Virus record (IMG/VR): IMGVR_UViG_3300035181_001867
Span: 1-64,000 of that record
Reading direction: 5' to 3' (one strand)
Length of the DNA: 64,000 nucleotides
Origin: a virus
The notes beneath the pieces were generated by a model. It was not told where the DNA came from. It did not search any database and saw only the letters and a list, made by a program, of their open reading frames with translations. The stretch's first letter is position 1. Every line of letters begins with the position of its first letter. Positions 52,178 to 59,826 of the stretch are shown one piece after another. Position numbers and translations under genes: made by a program.

Positions 52178-53752
52178 ATGAAAATAAATTATGAAGAACT
52201 TATAACAGAAGTTTTATATACCTCCAAGTCAATATCTTTGATAGCATCAGAACACAGCATATACACCAACACGTTATCAAAAAGAGTTAAATCTTTTCTC
52301 AACATCAAAACAATTGATGATATTATAAAATGGTGTGATATTGTTGATGATACAAGAAAAATAATATCTCCACGAGACAAAAACATGCAGGTATTGTGGG
52401 AACAAATAATAAATTCGACTTCTTTTTTATCTCCCAATAGTACATTAAGAGAAAGATTGTATTATATTAAAAATAACACATCAACACCACCCAAATGTTT
52501 TTGTGGAAATGACTTAAAATGGAATACAACCACACAAAAAACATTTAATACATATTGTAGTCAAACGTGTGCGTTTTGTGTGTCAGATTCAAATATAAAA
52601 CGAAAACAAACAAACTTGAATCGTAGAGGAGTTGAGTATGCATATCTGGATGACACTGTTCGTGAGAAAAAAGAAAAAACAATGCTGGAGCGGTATGGAG
52701 ATATAAATTTTAACAAATCAACGATTTCCATAGAATCTAAACGTGTATTATCAAACAAACAAATACTCCAAGAACTATATGATAAACACAAATCTACATT
52801 TTCAGTTGCATCTGAATTAGGAGTTAGTCAGGCACACATATCAAACACACTAGCCAAACATTCAATTCCAACCCAAACACACAACTCGTCTTTCGAACAA
52901 CACATCAGAGATTACGTTGAATCTTTGGGGGTAATTAGCGGAAAAAGTAGAAATATCATTCCTCCACAAGAACTTGATATTTATATTCCTTCACTAAAAC
53001 TCGCGTTTGAGTGTGACGGTTTATATTGGCACAGTGAACAGTTTAAAGAACCTAATTATCACTTAAACAAAACTAAAGAATGTGAAAAACAAGGTATTAG
53101 ACTAATCCATGTTTTTGAACATGAATTCATAAATCACCCAGATAAAGTAAAATCAAGAATCTGTTCATTGTTAGGAAAGAATCAACGAATATATGGAAGG
53201 CAGTGTGAGTTACGAGAAATATCTTTTAAAGAAGGGTTTAGTTTTTTTGAAAAAACTCATATTCAAGGAGGATGCAGGAGTTCTTCTGTAAATTTAGGAT
53301 TATTCTTCGACAAAGAACTTGTTGCATGCATGTCATTCTCGAAAACCAGGTATACCAAATCTGCTCAGTTTGAATTAATTAGATATAGTACTAAACTCTT
53401 TACCACAATAGTAGGAGGACCTTCTAAATTATTTAAAGCATTTGTTAAATCGCACCCAACTGCTTCAATTGTTAGTTATTCCGATAAAAGATGGAATACT
53501 GGAAATTTATACAATCAACTGGGATTTGTTCGAACACACGATTCATCTCCAAATTATTTTTATTTTAATCAATCCAAGGGATTGTTTCAAGTATACTCTC
53601 GAATCAAGTTCCAAAAACATAAATTAACAAATTTGTTGGAACGATACGACCCTAACCTCACTGAATATGAAAATATGAAGAACCATGGATATGAAAGAAT
53701 CTGGGATTGTGGAAATTCTGTATGGATTTACACTCCCAATTATTCAAATTGA
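52178..53752 (+). CDS. EDxHD (Vsr-like) homing endonuclease, copy 4
   Basis: 524 residues from ATG 52178 (MKINYEEL). The frame is open to 52118, but the promoter lies in between. It is encoded against the direction of the surrounding tail genes. Parts: a helix-turn-helix at the N terminus (SLIASEHSIYTNTLSKRV), zinc ribbon (KCFCGN, YCSQTC), RRGVEYAYL and ERYGDIN stretches, a second helix-turn-helix (SVASELGVSQAHISNTL), core LDIYIPSLKLAFECDG, YWHSEQ, HLNKTK, VFEHEF, and the C-terminal module (HIQGGCRSSSVNLGL, IVGGPSKLF, SYSDKRW, RIWDCGN). It overlaps the end of gp25 by 13 bases. Confidence 0.75.
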   Translation: MKINYEELITEVLYTSKSISLIASEHSIYTNTLSKRVKSFLNIKTIDDIIKWCDIVDDTRKIISPRDKNMQVLWEQIINSTSFLSPNSTLRERLYYIKNNTSTPPKCFCGNDLKWNTTTQKTFNTYCSQTCAFCVSDSNIKRKQTNLNRRGVEYAYLDDTVREKKEKTMLERYGDINFNKSTISIESKRVLSNKQILQELYDKHKSTFSVASELGVSQAHISNTLAKHSIPTQTHNSSFEQHIRDYVESLGVISGKSRNIIPPQELDIYIPSLKLAFECDGLYWHSEQFKEPNYHLNKTKECEKQGIRLIHVFEHEFINHPDKVKSRICSLLGKNQRIYGRQCELREISFKEGFSFFEKTHIQGGCRSSSVNLGLFFDKELVACMSFSKTRYTKSAQFELIRYSTKLFTTIVGGPSKLFKAFVKSHPTASIVSYSDKRWNTGNLYNQLGFVRTHDSSPNYFYFNQSKGLFQVYSRIKFQKHKLTNLLERYDPNLTEYENMKNHGYERIWDCGNSVWIYTPNYSN

Positions 53753-54168
53753 ATATTGAGTTCAAACCCCGAAACCATATTAAGTTGGATGAACTGGAGC
53801 ATGATGTTAGCACTTACAGAATTTGAATCATAATTTGGGGTTATTGACAAATTCAGTAAACTAACTCTTGGGTCAGCATTTATAACTCTTGTTATTTCAT
53901 CTTCTAAAATAACCAAGGAAGTTGAATCCAGCGGTTCAAATAACAAATCAGGAATAATAGTACCTTGAGATGGTTGCATGACTCTAGACCCTTTGGTCGT
54001 ACAAATGTTATTCAAAATATCTTGTTTTACCAAATTTACGTCTTTTAATGAAAAATTGACATTTGGTCCACTATCAGGAGAAGATTGGTATACAATAGAT
54101 GAACCAGCATTCACCACTGTATTACAAACTCCATAAAATTTAGTTGAAAACCCTTTATACGTAGCCAT
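53740..54168 (-). CDS. 25: Baseplate wedge protein gp25-like
   Basis: 142 residues against 132 for T4 gp25, preceded by AAGGAT. FSLKDVNLVKQDILNNICTTKGSRVMQP followed by EDEITRVINADPRV is the fold signature of gp25/type VI TssE proteins (EIxxxIxxaLxxxEPRV). It would clamp gp6 dimers and start sheath assembly. It lies between the spike gene and gp6, as in many T4-like baseplate clusters. Confidence 0.85.
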   Translation of the reverse strand: MATYKGFSTKFYGVCNTVVNAGSSIVYQSSPDSGPNVNFSLKDVNLVKQDILNNICTTKGSRVMQPSQGTIIPDLLFEPLDSTSLVILEDEITRVINADPRVSLLNLSITPNYDSNSVSANIMLQFIQLNMVSGFELNIQFE

Positions 54169-54195
54169 ATCAAATCCTTGTGTTTGGTAATATAT

Positions 54196-55581
54196 TTACC
54201 TTCTCCAATACTTTCCTCGAGTCTTATCTTCAGAACCAATAGAGGGATCATCATATGAATATTTTGGTTCATGTGAGTAATCTGTTTTTGTTGTTGTTCG
54301 AGCATATGGTTCATGAGATGGAAGCCTGTTTGTCCATTTGGCAGGTTCCTCTCCAGCAACTGCTGCCTCGGAAGGTGGAGGACCGTTAAAATGAACTTGA
54401 CTTCCTTTACCTAATATGTTCCCACCAGCAAACAAATGAAGTGTTCCACCTGTTTTAATCATTCCTTCAGTTCCCACATTAATATTTAAATTTGTGTCTG
54501 TCTGTAAATTCATATCTGAAGCCGAATGAACTTTAACATACGTTCCAGCCTTTATATGCAAGTCTTCTATCGTTTGAATTCTTACTTGTTTAGTGAACAT
54601 ATGAATTGCTTCGTCAGCATACATACGAATTGATTTGTTCGCCGTAAAATTGATATCACCTTCTGTTCTAACGTTAACTTTCGTTGCTGAATATACGTCA
54701 ATGTTTCCATCTTCATCAAATTCTATCCAACTGTTTCCGTTGCTTGTATTAATATAAATTCTTTCATTTGTGTCATCCAAAATTATTTGGTGGCCAGATG
54801 TTGTTCGGATTTTAACTCTACAATTTTCTTTCCTGTCATCCATTGATATTGAATGGAAACCAGGTGATGTCCAAGAATACACTTGTGAGTCAAAATTTTC
54901 TTTTGTAGTAGATGATGCTAATGTTGGTTCAATTTGACTTAATCCATATCCCTGTCTAATATTAACTGTTTTCCCATCAGCTGATGTAAACTTGTGATCT
55001 TTGTCATCAGGTGTTGAATTTATTCCATCTGTTATATAGAAATCACCAGAAGTCGCTGAAACAGAATAATCAGCACCCCTTGTTCTCCATTCATAGTTCC
55101 CTGTTCTTGAACCAAAAGCGTTTGTTTGATTATCATATAAAGGTTGAATTGGTTGTTCGTATGAATCAAGTGGCCCATCTGGTTCTCCGTCCCCAAATAT
55201 GAAACGTCCGTGTGGGAGTGTGTGACTCAAACGTTCTGTGTGTAAACTTCCGATCCACAACCTTGACATTGGATGTCCATCAATACACGTAACAACCACC
55301 GTTGTTCCAATCTTGGGAATATTCCAAAACCCATAAGCAACTGGACCATTAGAAGAAGCTTCTTCAGTTCCCCTTTTAATTTTTTCATTATTAACAGTTC
55401 CACCCAGAGGGGAAACACATACAGCCCACGGAAGATTTTCAGTTGGCATATCAGGTCTGTCACCATAACTTGGAACCAATACACGAACTCTTCCGGTTTG
55501 TTGAGGGTCATTTGTATCAACAACAGTACCTACTGTAAACCCAGAATAATTTGGATTATTAAAAGTAGAAGAAGTAGACAT
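54196..55581 (-). CDS. 5: Central spike/hub protein gp5-like (VgrG-type), no lysozyme domain
   Basis: 461 residues. The N-terminal ~140 residues form an OB-fold: GTVVDTNDPQQTGRVRVLVP, WAVCVSPLGGT, GTTVVVTCIDGHPMSRLWIG. Then DKDHKFTSADGKTVNIR and HQIILDDTNERIYINTSNGNSW, followed by a run of DVYSATKVNVRTEGDINFTANKSIRMY-type repeats typical of a spike beta-helix; the tail is HEPYARTTTKTDYSH. T4 gp5 (575 residues) carries a lysozyme between these parts; none is visible here. The PAAR protein at 21787 would cap it. Confidence 0.8.
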   Translation of the reverse strand: MSTSSTFNNPNYSGFTVGTVVDTNDPQQTGRVRVLVPSYGDRPDMPTENLPWAVCVSPLGGTVNNEKIKRGTEEASSNGPVAYGFWNIPKIGTTVVVTCIDGHPMSRLWIGSLHTERLSHTLPHGRFIFGDGEPDGPLDSYEQPIQPLYDNQTNAFGSRTGNYEWRTRGADYSVSATSGDFYITDGINSTPDDKDHKFTSADGKTVNIRQGYGLSQIEPTLASSTTKENFDSQVYSWTSPGFHSISMDDRKENCRVKIRTTSGHQIILDDTNERIYINTSNGNSWIEFDEDGNIDVYSATKVNVRTEGDINFTANKSIRMYADEAIHMFTKQVRIQTIEDLHIKAGTYVKVHSASDMNLQTDTNLNINVGTEGMIKTGGTLHLFAGGNILGKGSQVHFNGPPPSEAAVAGEEPAKWTNRLPSHEPYARTTTKTDYSHEPKYSYDDPSIGSEDKTRGKYWRR

Positions 55582-55582
55582 A

Positions 55583-56203
55583 TTATGTTATATCCCTAAA
55601 CCACGATATATAATCACCAGGAAAATCCTTTATATTAAACAAAAACGGGACCTGGGTGGCTACGTGAAATCGCGCCTGGAATAAATCCCCTACTAAAATT
55701 TTAGTTGATATGTTTATAAAATGAGGATCACTGGGATAAATTATCAATGTTCCACGTTGGGGGTTGAAACCAAAATTCCATTGAGGGAATTCAAGTTTTC
55801 CCCCATAAACTTCAAACTCATCATCAAAGGGAATATTATCTTGATAATCCGACAAAAATAAAATTGCAGAAAAGTCACGATCTCTTGTTTTAACCCATTT
55901 ATTGTGTAAACGAGAACTATTTTCACAAGTAAATGAACCTTCAGCACCTTCAGTGAGCCACTCTATTAATATTGGTTCTGTTCCTCTATATGATACACCA
56001 TAATGTTGTTCTATTTGGGGAATGATTTGTTCAAACCTACTAAAAAGAATTTTTTGAGCTTCATCGTTTTGTCGAATTGTTACTTGAGGAATTCCTTCTT
56101 TATTCGTTTCTGGCATCAAAAAATCAACAGCATTCACAATTTGTTCACACAACAAAGGAGAAACAAAATTTTGAATTACAAGAAAAGGTGATTTAACTTC
56201 CAT
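55583..56203 (-). CDS. 2OG-Fe(II) oxygenase-like protein, degenerate site
   Basis: 206 residues, preceded by GGAG. The overall prolyl-hydroxylase pattern is there: FSAILFLSDYQDN (about 111-123), YGGKLEFPQWNFGFNPQRGTLIIYPSDPHFINI (133-165) and GDLFQARFHV with R178. The first histidine H100 is followed by N-K rather than x-D, so one metal ligand may be missing. Enzymes of this type hydroxylate peptides or nucleic-acid bases; in phages they sit near baseplate genes without a proven substrate. It may be a structural relic of the fold. Confidence 0.5.
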   Translation of the reverse strand: MEVKSPFLVIQNFVSPLLCEQIVNAVDFLMPETNKEGIPQVTIRQNDEAQKILFSRFEQIIPQIEQHYGVSYRGTEPILIEWLTEGAEGSFTCENSSRLHNKWVKTRDRDFSAILFLSDYQDNIPFDDEFEVYGGKLEFPQWNFGFNPQRGTLIIYPSDPHFINISTKILVGDLFQARFHVATQVPFLFNIKDFPGDYISWFRDIT

Positions 56204-56206
56204 ATA

Positions 56207-57178
56207 TTATGACTCCAGGTTTTCCATAATTTTTATTGTATCCATTTTAACATGTCCTAGTAACGTCGAAAACGTGACTTCTTGTTTTACCAAGTACTCA
56301 TACAATGCATGAACATCAGACGTTTTTCCTGTTAAACTATCTTCTGTTCCACAAACAGATTCATCTATTTCAAGACCTTCTATCTCTTCCAATATTAACT
56401 CCCATTCTTCAGCAGAAACCGGAACAGACAAATCAATAGATTCTAATGTCGGATCGATCTTATAACCAATACCACTTAATAAATTCATTCCGATTAATAA
56501 TTTATCTTCCATATCTTCCCTATCATTCAGGTTAAACATTACATCTGGAACAACCTTTTCTCCATACTTAACAGTAAACTGAACAACAGGACGATATTTG
56601 ATTCCTCCATCGGCTGATTGTACAGATTGGTATTGAGCTAAACCAACCGAATATCGTTTTCCGTTAAATTCAAAATCAACGATCTCTTGCTCTGGTTCAT
56701 ATGGATCTTTTCGGATTTTAATATTTGTAGCATGAAGTGAGTTTATTGTTGCTCCAGTGTCTACTTTTCCACGAATGGTCTGATTATCATTAAAACCATT
56801 CAATATAACGTCTATGTGAGAACCTATCACTGGCTCTTCAGGTTTTTCGTTCTTACTGGCTTGCTGGGACTCTGTCTTCATAATACTTTCTTCAGAACCA
56901 CCCCTGAAATGACCAACAAGTTTTACGAGAAGTGGAGAAATGACAAGTCCAGATTTCATAGACCAAACCAGTACCAACCGTTGTCCGGAGGATTTTGGGT
57001 GTTCGTTGTAAAGTGCTAATATTTTCTTTCCATTGTTTAATTCAATCAAGCTTGATGGAATTAAACTTTCTCTAAAAGAAAAGGCTGTTGCACCAATTGT
57101 TATTTCACTTGGAATTTTTGAAATTTCGTGTGATTTAAATGCTTTATTTAATTGCTCGATTGAAGTAAACGTATCCAT
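56207..57178 (-). CDS. Retropepsin-like aspartic protease (DTGA)
   Basis: 323 residues. The catalytic motif D140-T-G-A (RGKVDTGATINSLHA), then YRPVVQFTVKYGEK and LNDREDMEDKLLIGMNLLSG (LLIG at 227-230), follow the order of the cellular DTG(A) family that includes the RimB-type peptidases (Pfam Zn_protease). The 110 residues before it form a charged N-terminal part with GGSEESIMKTESQQ. One active-site D per chain implies a dimer. A processing role in capsid or tail assembly is inference. No serine prohead protease of the gp21 type is in this window. Confidence 0.7.
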   Translation of the reverse strand: MDTFTSIEQLNKAFKSHEISKIPSEITIGATAFSFRESLIPSSLIELNNGKKILALYNEHPKSSGQRLVLVWSMKSGLVISPLLVKLVGHFRGGSEESIMKTESQQASKNEKPEEPVIGSHIDVILNGFNDNQTIRGKVDTGATINSLHATNIKIRKDPYEPEQEIVDFEFNGKRYSVGLAQYQSVQSADGGIKYRPVVQFTVKYGEKVVPDVMFNLNDREDMEDKLLIGMNLLSGIGYKIDPTLESIDLSVPVSAEEWELILEEIEGLEIDESVCGTEDSLTGKTSDVHALYEYLVKQEVTFSTLLGHVKMDTIKIMENLES

Positions 57179-57201
57179 TGTAATAATCCCCGACTTTAGG
57201 T

Positions 57202-57209
57202 TATTTATT
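57202..57209 (-). promoter_or_regulatory. Late promoter -10 (AATAAATA)
   Basis: Lies 24 bases before ATG 57178. Confidence 0.55.
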
Positions 57210-57242
57210 AAACCTGCATTGTAGAGAAAACAAAGGAGGGTT

Positions 57243-57914
57243 TTATTTCTTTACACGGTTGGTATAAAATTCATTCACACGTTTTTTGAGAGGTGACACA
57301 TAAGGTAAAATATTCTTTTTAAATATAAGAGGAACTGCACCTTTTTCAACAGCCATTATAGTTACAATTTGTAAAATTTCTTCTCCAAAGTTTTCCAAAT
57401 AAGCAAGAGCATAAAAAGTTTCTTGAAGAAAATAATCTTCAATCATACTTTCATCCTTATTCCCGTTTGAAGTTTTAAAGTCAATAACCGACAACACTTT
57501 ATCAAATTCCGCAATACAATCAACCCTACCAGCAACTTGAAATTCTTTACTGTACAGTGGTACTTCTTGAACACGTATATTGTTTATCCTATTAAGCCCG
57601 AATCTTATCTGATTGAACAGCTTAACATATTCATTTGGCTGACCCTTAAGTGGATCTTCTTCGTTATTTAAATACTTTTCAGCTATTAAATGAACTGCTG
57701 TTCCTCGTTCAGCACAACGATCAGTTTCTTTCTTGGCTTTATCGGGACCTAGCATCTTCTTCCAATTTTCAAGATGTGGCTTTTCCTTTGTTCCTAAAAC
57801 AGACGTAATAGACGGATACAAATCACCTTCAGGAGTTTTATACCACCGCAACCCATCAACCGTCTTTGTTTTCATTTCCTCGAAAACAGGAACGTTCACA
57901 TGGTTAAATCTCAT
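57243..57914 (-). CDS. PD-(D/E)XK exonuclease
   Basis: 223 residues. YPSITSVLGTKEKP and CAERGTAVHLIAEKYL (H75), GRVDCIAEFDKVLSVIDFKTS (D132, D145, K147) and QETFYALAY (Q164, Y168) match the RecB/Cas4-like exonuclease family that is common in phages as a stand-alone nuclease. It may process DNA ends in recombination or replication. Its ATG overlaps the TGA of the upstream small gene. Confidence 0.8.
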   Translation of the reverse strand: MRFNHVNVPVFEEMKTKTVDGLRWYKTPEGDLYPSITSVLGTKEKPHLENWKKMLGPDKAKKETDRCAERGTAVHLIAEKYLNNEEDPLKGQPNEYVKLFNQIRFGLNRINNIRVQEVPLYSKEFQVAGRVDCIAEFDKVLSVIDFKTSNGNKDESMIEDYFLQETFYALAYLENFGEEILQIVTIMAVEKGAVPLIFKKNILPYVSPLKKRVNEFYTNRVKK

Positions 57915-58177
57915 TGGGTTGGTGTATTCTGTGTAGTTGGTTGTTGAGATCCAGGCTGAGGAGGCGGCTGAGGTGCTTGAGGAGGCTCTGTTCGTCTTTG
58001 AGAACTCAACTGTTTTTGTTTTTGAGCTAACTGTTGTTGTAAACGAATTAATTGATCGTTGAGTGGCTTCGATGATTGATTCATTTTAGCTTGCAAAGCA
58101 GAAATTTGTTGTTGTAGGTTCAACACATCAGCAGCAAGATCCTCATTTAATATAAAATCAGAGAATGATACTTTCAT
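57911..58177 (-). CDS. Small coiled-coil protein with Pro/Gln-rich tail
   Basis: 88 residues, preceded by GAGGAG. The start MKVSFSDFILNEDLA recalls T4 internal-protein leaders (MKxxxxFIxxE), but the site after E has D. A coiled coil follows (VLNLQQQISALQAKM to LIRLQQQLAQKQKQL), then a P/Q/T tail. It overlaps both neighbours by four bases. It may be a scaffold or internal protein. Confidence 0.6.
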   Translation of the reverse strand: MKVSFSDFILNEDLAADVLNLQQQISALQAKMNQSSKPLNDQLIRLQQQLAQKQKQLSSQRRTEPPQAPQPPPQPGSQQPTTQNTPTQ

Positions 58178-59139
58178 AATGTTGCTCCTCTATCATTATA
58201 ACTATAATCATCGTTTTTATAATCATCATATTCATCGTCGTCAACAGATGCAGCTTTTTCATGACGATATCGAGCCAATTTTGCTAACTTTTGTGCTTCT
58301 TTCTTTTCATCGTTTTGTTTTTTGAAAAAATCTTCCATATTGAGGATTTCTTCCTCACCCTTAATCTTTGCTTCAGCAGTCTTTGCAGCAAACTCTGCTT
58401 CTTTGGAATTATATTCTGCTTCTTTCGCTTTTGCTTCTGCTGTTCTTGCTTCTGCGTCAGCTTTTAACATCGCAATAACTTTATCTAAAACCGATGTTGC
58501 TTCAGATTCGTCAGGTGGTTGATCTCCATCACCCATGTCAAGATCTCCAGAATTATCGTTCATTCCAGGAGATCCCCCGGTTGTATCATCAAGTGATAGT
58601 GATTGGTCACCATTATCTGTTCCTTCAGCACCTCGAGCTGGAACTTCTTCTTCGTCTTCTTCAACCTCACCCCAATCAACGTGAACGATTTCAAATTTGT
58701 CTTTTAAATTAAACAATATCTCCGCAACCTCTCGAGGATCTTCATTTTTGTCATAAAGAATTTCAGAGAGGGTTTTTTCAAATTGATCTGCTTGATTTGC
58801 ACGAACGTAAACTTTTACTGTTTGTCCGTTGTCATCTTCAACACCAAACGCAACTGTGTGTTTTTCAAAGTTAAAATCTCTTTGAGCGTTGTTTAGTTTG
58901 GAAATAACATCAATTGTTTTGAATTGTCCTTCTTCAGTTTCTTTGAGAAAAGAATTCAACAAACTTTCTCTCAATCCACGAGCATCATTATGAAACACAA
59001 TTCGTTGAACCTTTATGTTTTTTTCTTTCTGACGCTTGATAGGTTTTGAAAAAAGAACACCTCGCACCCCAGCAATTCCTCCTGCTGTTGTTGCACCAGC
59101 TGCAGCTGTTTCTTTTAGTAATTTACGAATATGCTTCAT
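58174..59139 (-). CDS. Virion/core-like protein with charged coiled coil
   Basis: 321 residues, preceded by AAAGGAT. The start KHIRKLLKETAAAGATTAGGIAG carries an A/G/T-rich motif that I recall from many large-phage proteins; LKE|T fits a prohead-protease site except for T. Middle part: alpha/beta (RIVFHNDARGLRESLLNSFLK, VKVYVRANQADQFEKTL). Then a long acidic D/G/N/S linker (about 155-215), a coiled coil rich in A, E and K (LKADAEARTAEAKAKEAEY), and an acidic/tyrosine-rich end (DDDEYDDYKNDDYSYND). A head-core role is possible; not proven. Confidence 0.6.
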   Translation of the reverse strand: MKHIRKLLKETAAAGATTAGGIAGVRGVLFSKPIKRQKEKNIKVQRIVFHNDARGLRESLLNSFLKETEEGQFKTIDVISKLNNAQRDFNFEKHTVAFGVEDDNGQTVKVYVRANQADQFEKTLSEILYDKNEDPREVAEILFNLKDKFEIVHVDWGEVEEDEEEVPARGAEGTDNGDQSLSLDDTTGGSPGMNDNSGDLDMGDGDQPPDESEATSVLDKVIAMLKADAEARTAEAKAKEAEYNSKEAEFAAKTAEAKIKGEEEILNMEDFFKKQNDEKKEAQKLAKLARYRHEKAASVDDDEYDDYKNDDYSYNDRGATL

Positions 59140-59168
59140 ATACCAATCCTTTTTCGGGTATTATGGTG

Positions 59169-59176
59169 TATTTATA
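59169..59176 (-). promoter_or_regulatory. T4 late promoter -10, exact (TATAAATA)
   Basis: Lies 30 bases before ATG 59139 and directly after a terminator. Confidence 0.75.
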
Positions 59177-59182
59177 CAAAAA

Positions 59183-59209
59183 GAAAGGGAGACACAAAGT
59201 CTCCCTTTC
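59183..59209 (-). terminator. Rho-independent terminator
   Basis: GAAAGGGAGAC pairs with GTCTCCCTTTC around a five-base loop; the - strand continues TTTTTG. It ends the transcript of the helicase cluster after the gene at 59223. Confidence 0.85.
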
Positions 59210-59222
59210 TTTCAAAACAAAA

Positions 59223-59528
59223 TCAATCCAAGACTGTCGTATTTGAGTGTTTGAATGTTCGCCAAGGGAGTTCAGTTTCGAAAACTACCCCAGTGGAATG
59301 TTCTGCCCAATCTGAAAACGAAAACATTGTTTCATATACAGAATCAACATACTCTTGATATTGTTTAAACAAATCGATTAATCGATTTTGCTCATCCTCG
59401 TTGAATTGTGAAATATCAACGGCCCGAATGTTATGCGGAACTGTTGTTGTTGGAATTATTGTCCGTGTAGATACCTCTCCAGAGTCTTTTTCATACTTAA
59501 TTTTGATAGGTTCATACGCACGAATCAT
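59223..59528 (-). CDS. Small conserved phage protein, unknown
   Basis: 101 residues, preceded by AAGGAG. IRAYEPIKIKYEKDSGEVSTRTIIPTTTV resembles one strand pair of WYL-type domains. Then ISQFNEDEQNRLIDLFKQYQEYVDSVYETMFSF is a helical hairpin and ELPWRTFKHSNT the end. I recall relatives beside helicase genes in other myophages; no function known. Confidence 0.65.
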   Translation of the reverse strand: MIRAYEPIKIKYEKDSGEVSTRTIIPTTTVPHNIRAVDISQFNEDEQNRLIDLFKQYQEYVDSVYETMFSFSDWAEHSTGVVFETELPWRTFKHSNTTVLD

Positions 59529-59537
59529 AAAATCTCC

Positions 59538-59813
59538 TTAAACAGTTCCACCATCAGCGACGGGTGTATCAGCTACTGGGGCTTCTGTAGTGATCTCTGG
59601 AGTAACTTCATCGGGAGTCTGTGAAGCCTGAATTGCGGCAGTGATATCTGTCGAAAGCTGGCGAAGTGCAGCAGACAAAGAAATATGCTTAACTTCAACG
59701 TCGGCGCGTTCTGCGAAAACCTTTTCGTAAACAGCTACAAGCCGTTGAACTTCTTGTGAAAGATCTGCTACCTTTAATTCTTTTCCGTCCATGTTTAATG
59801 TTTCAATTGTCAT
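59538..59813 (-). CDS. Small DUF6447-like protein
   Basis: 91 residues from ATG 59813, set by AAGGAG upstream. ETLNMDGKELKVADLSQEVQRLV is the start seen in DUF6447-like small phage proteins; a helix (HISLSAALRQLSTDITAAIQ) and an acidic/proline tail follow (TPEITTEAPVADTPVADGG). Function unknown. It sits directly after the helicase gene. Confidence 0.6.
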   Translation of the reverse strand: MTIETLNMDGKELKVADLSQEVQRLVAVYEKVFAERADVEVKHISLSAALRQLSTDITAAIQASQTPDEVTPEITTEAPVADTPVADGGTV

Positions 59814-59826
59814 AATTTTCTCCTTT

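Noticed and set aside
54193-54200. GGTAAATA on the - strand before gp25 as a late promoter
   Set aside because: Two changes from consensus and overlap with the stop of the spike gene; gp25 can be read from upstream.
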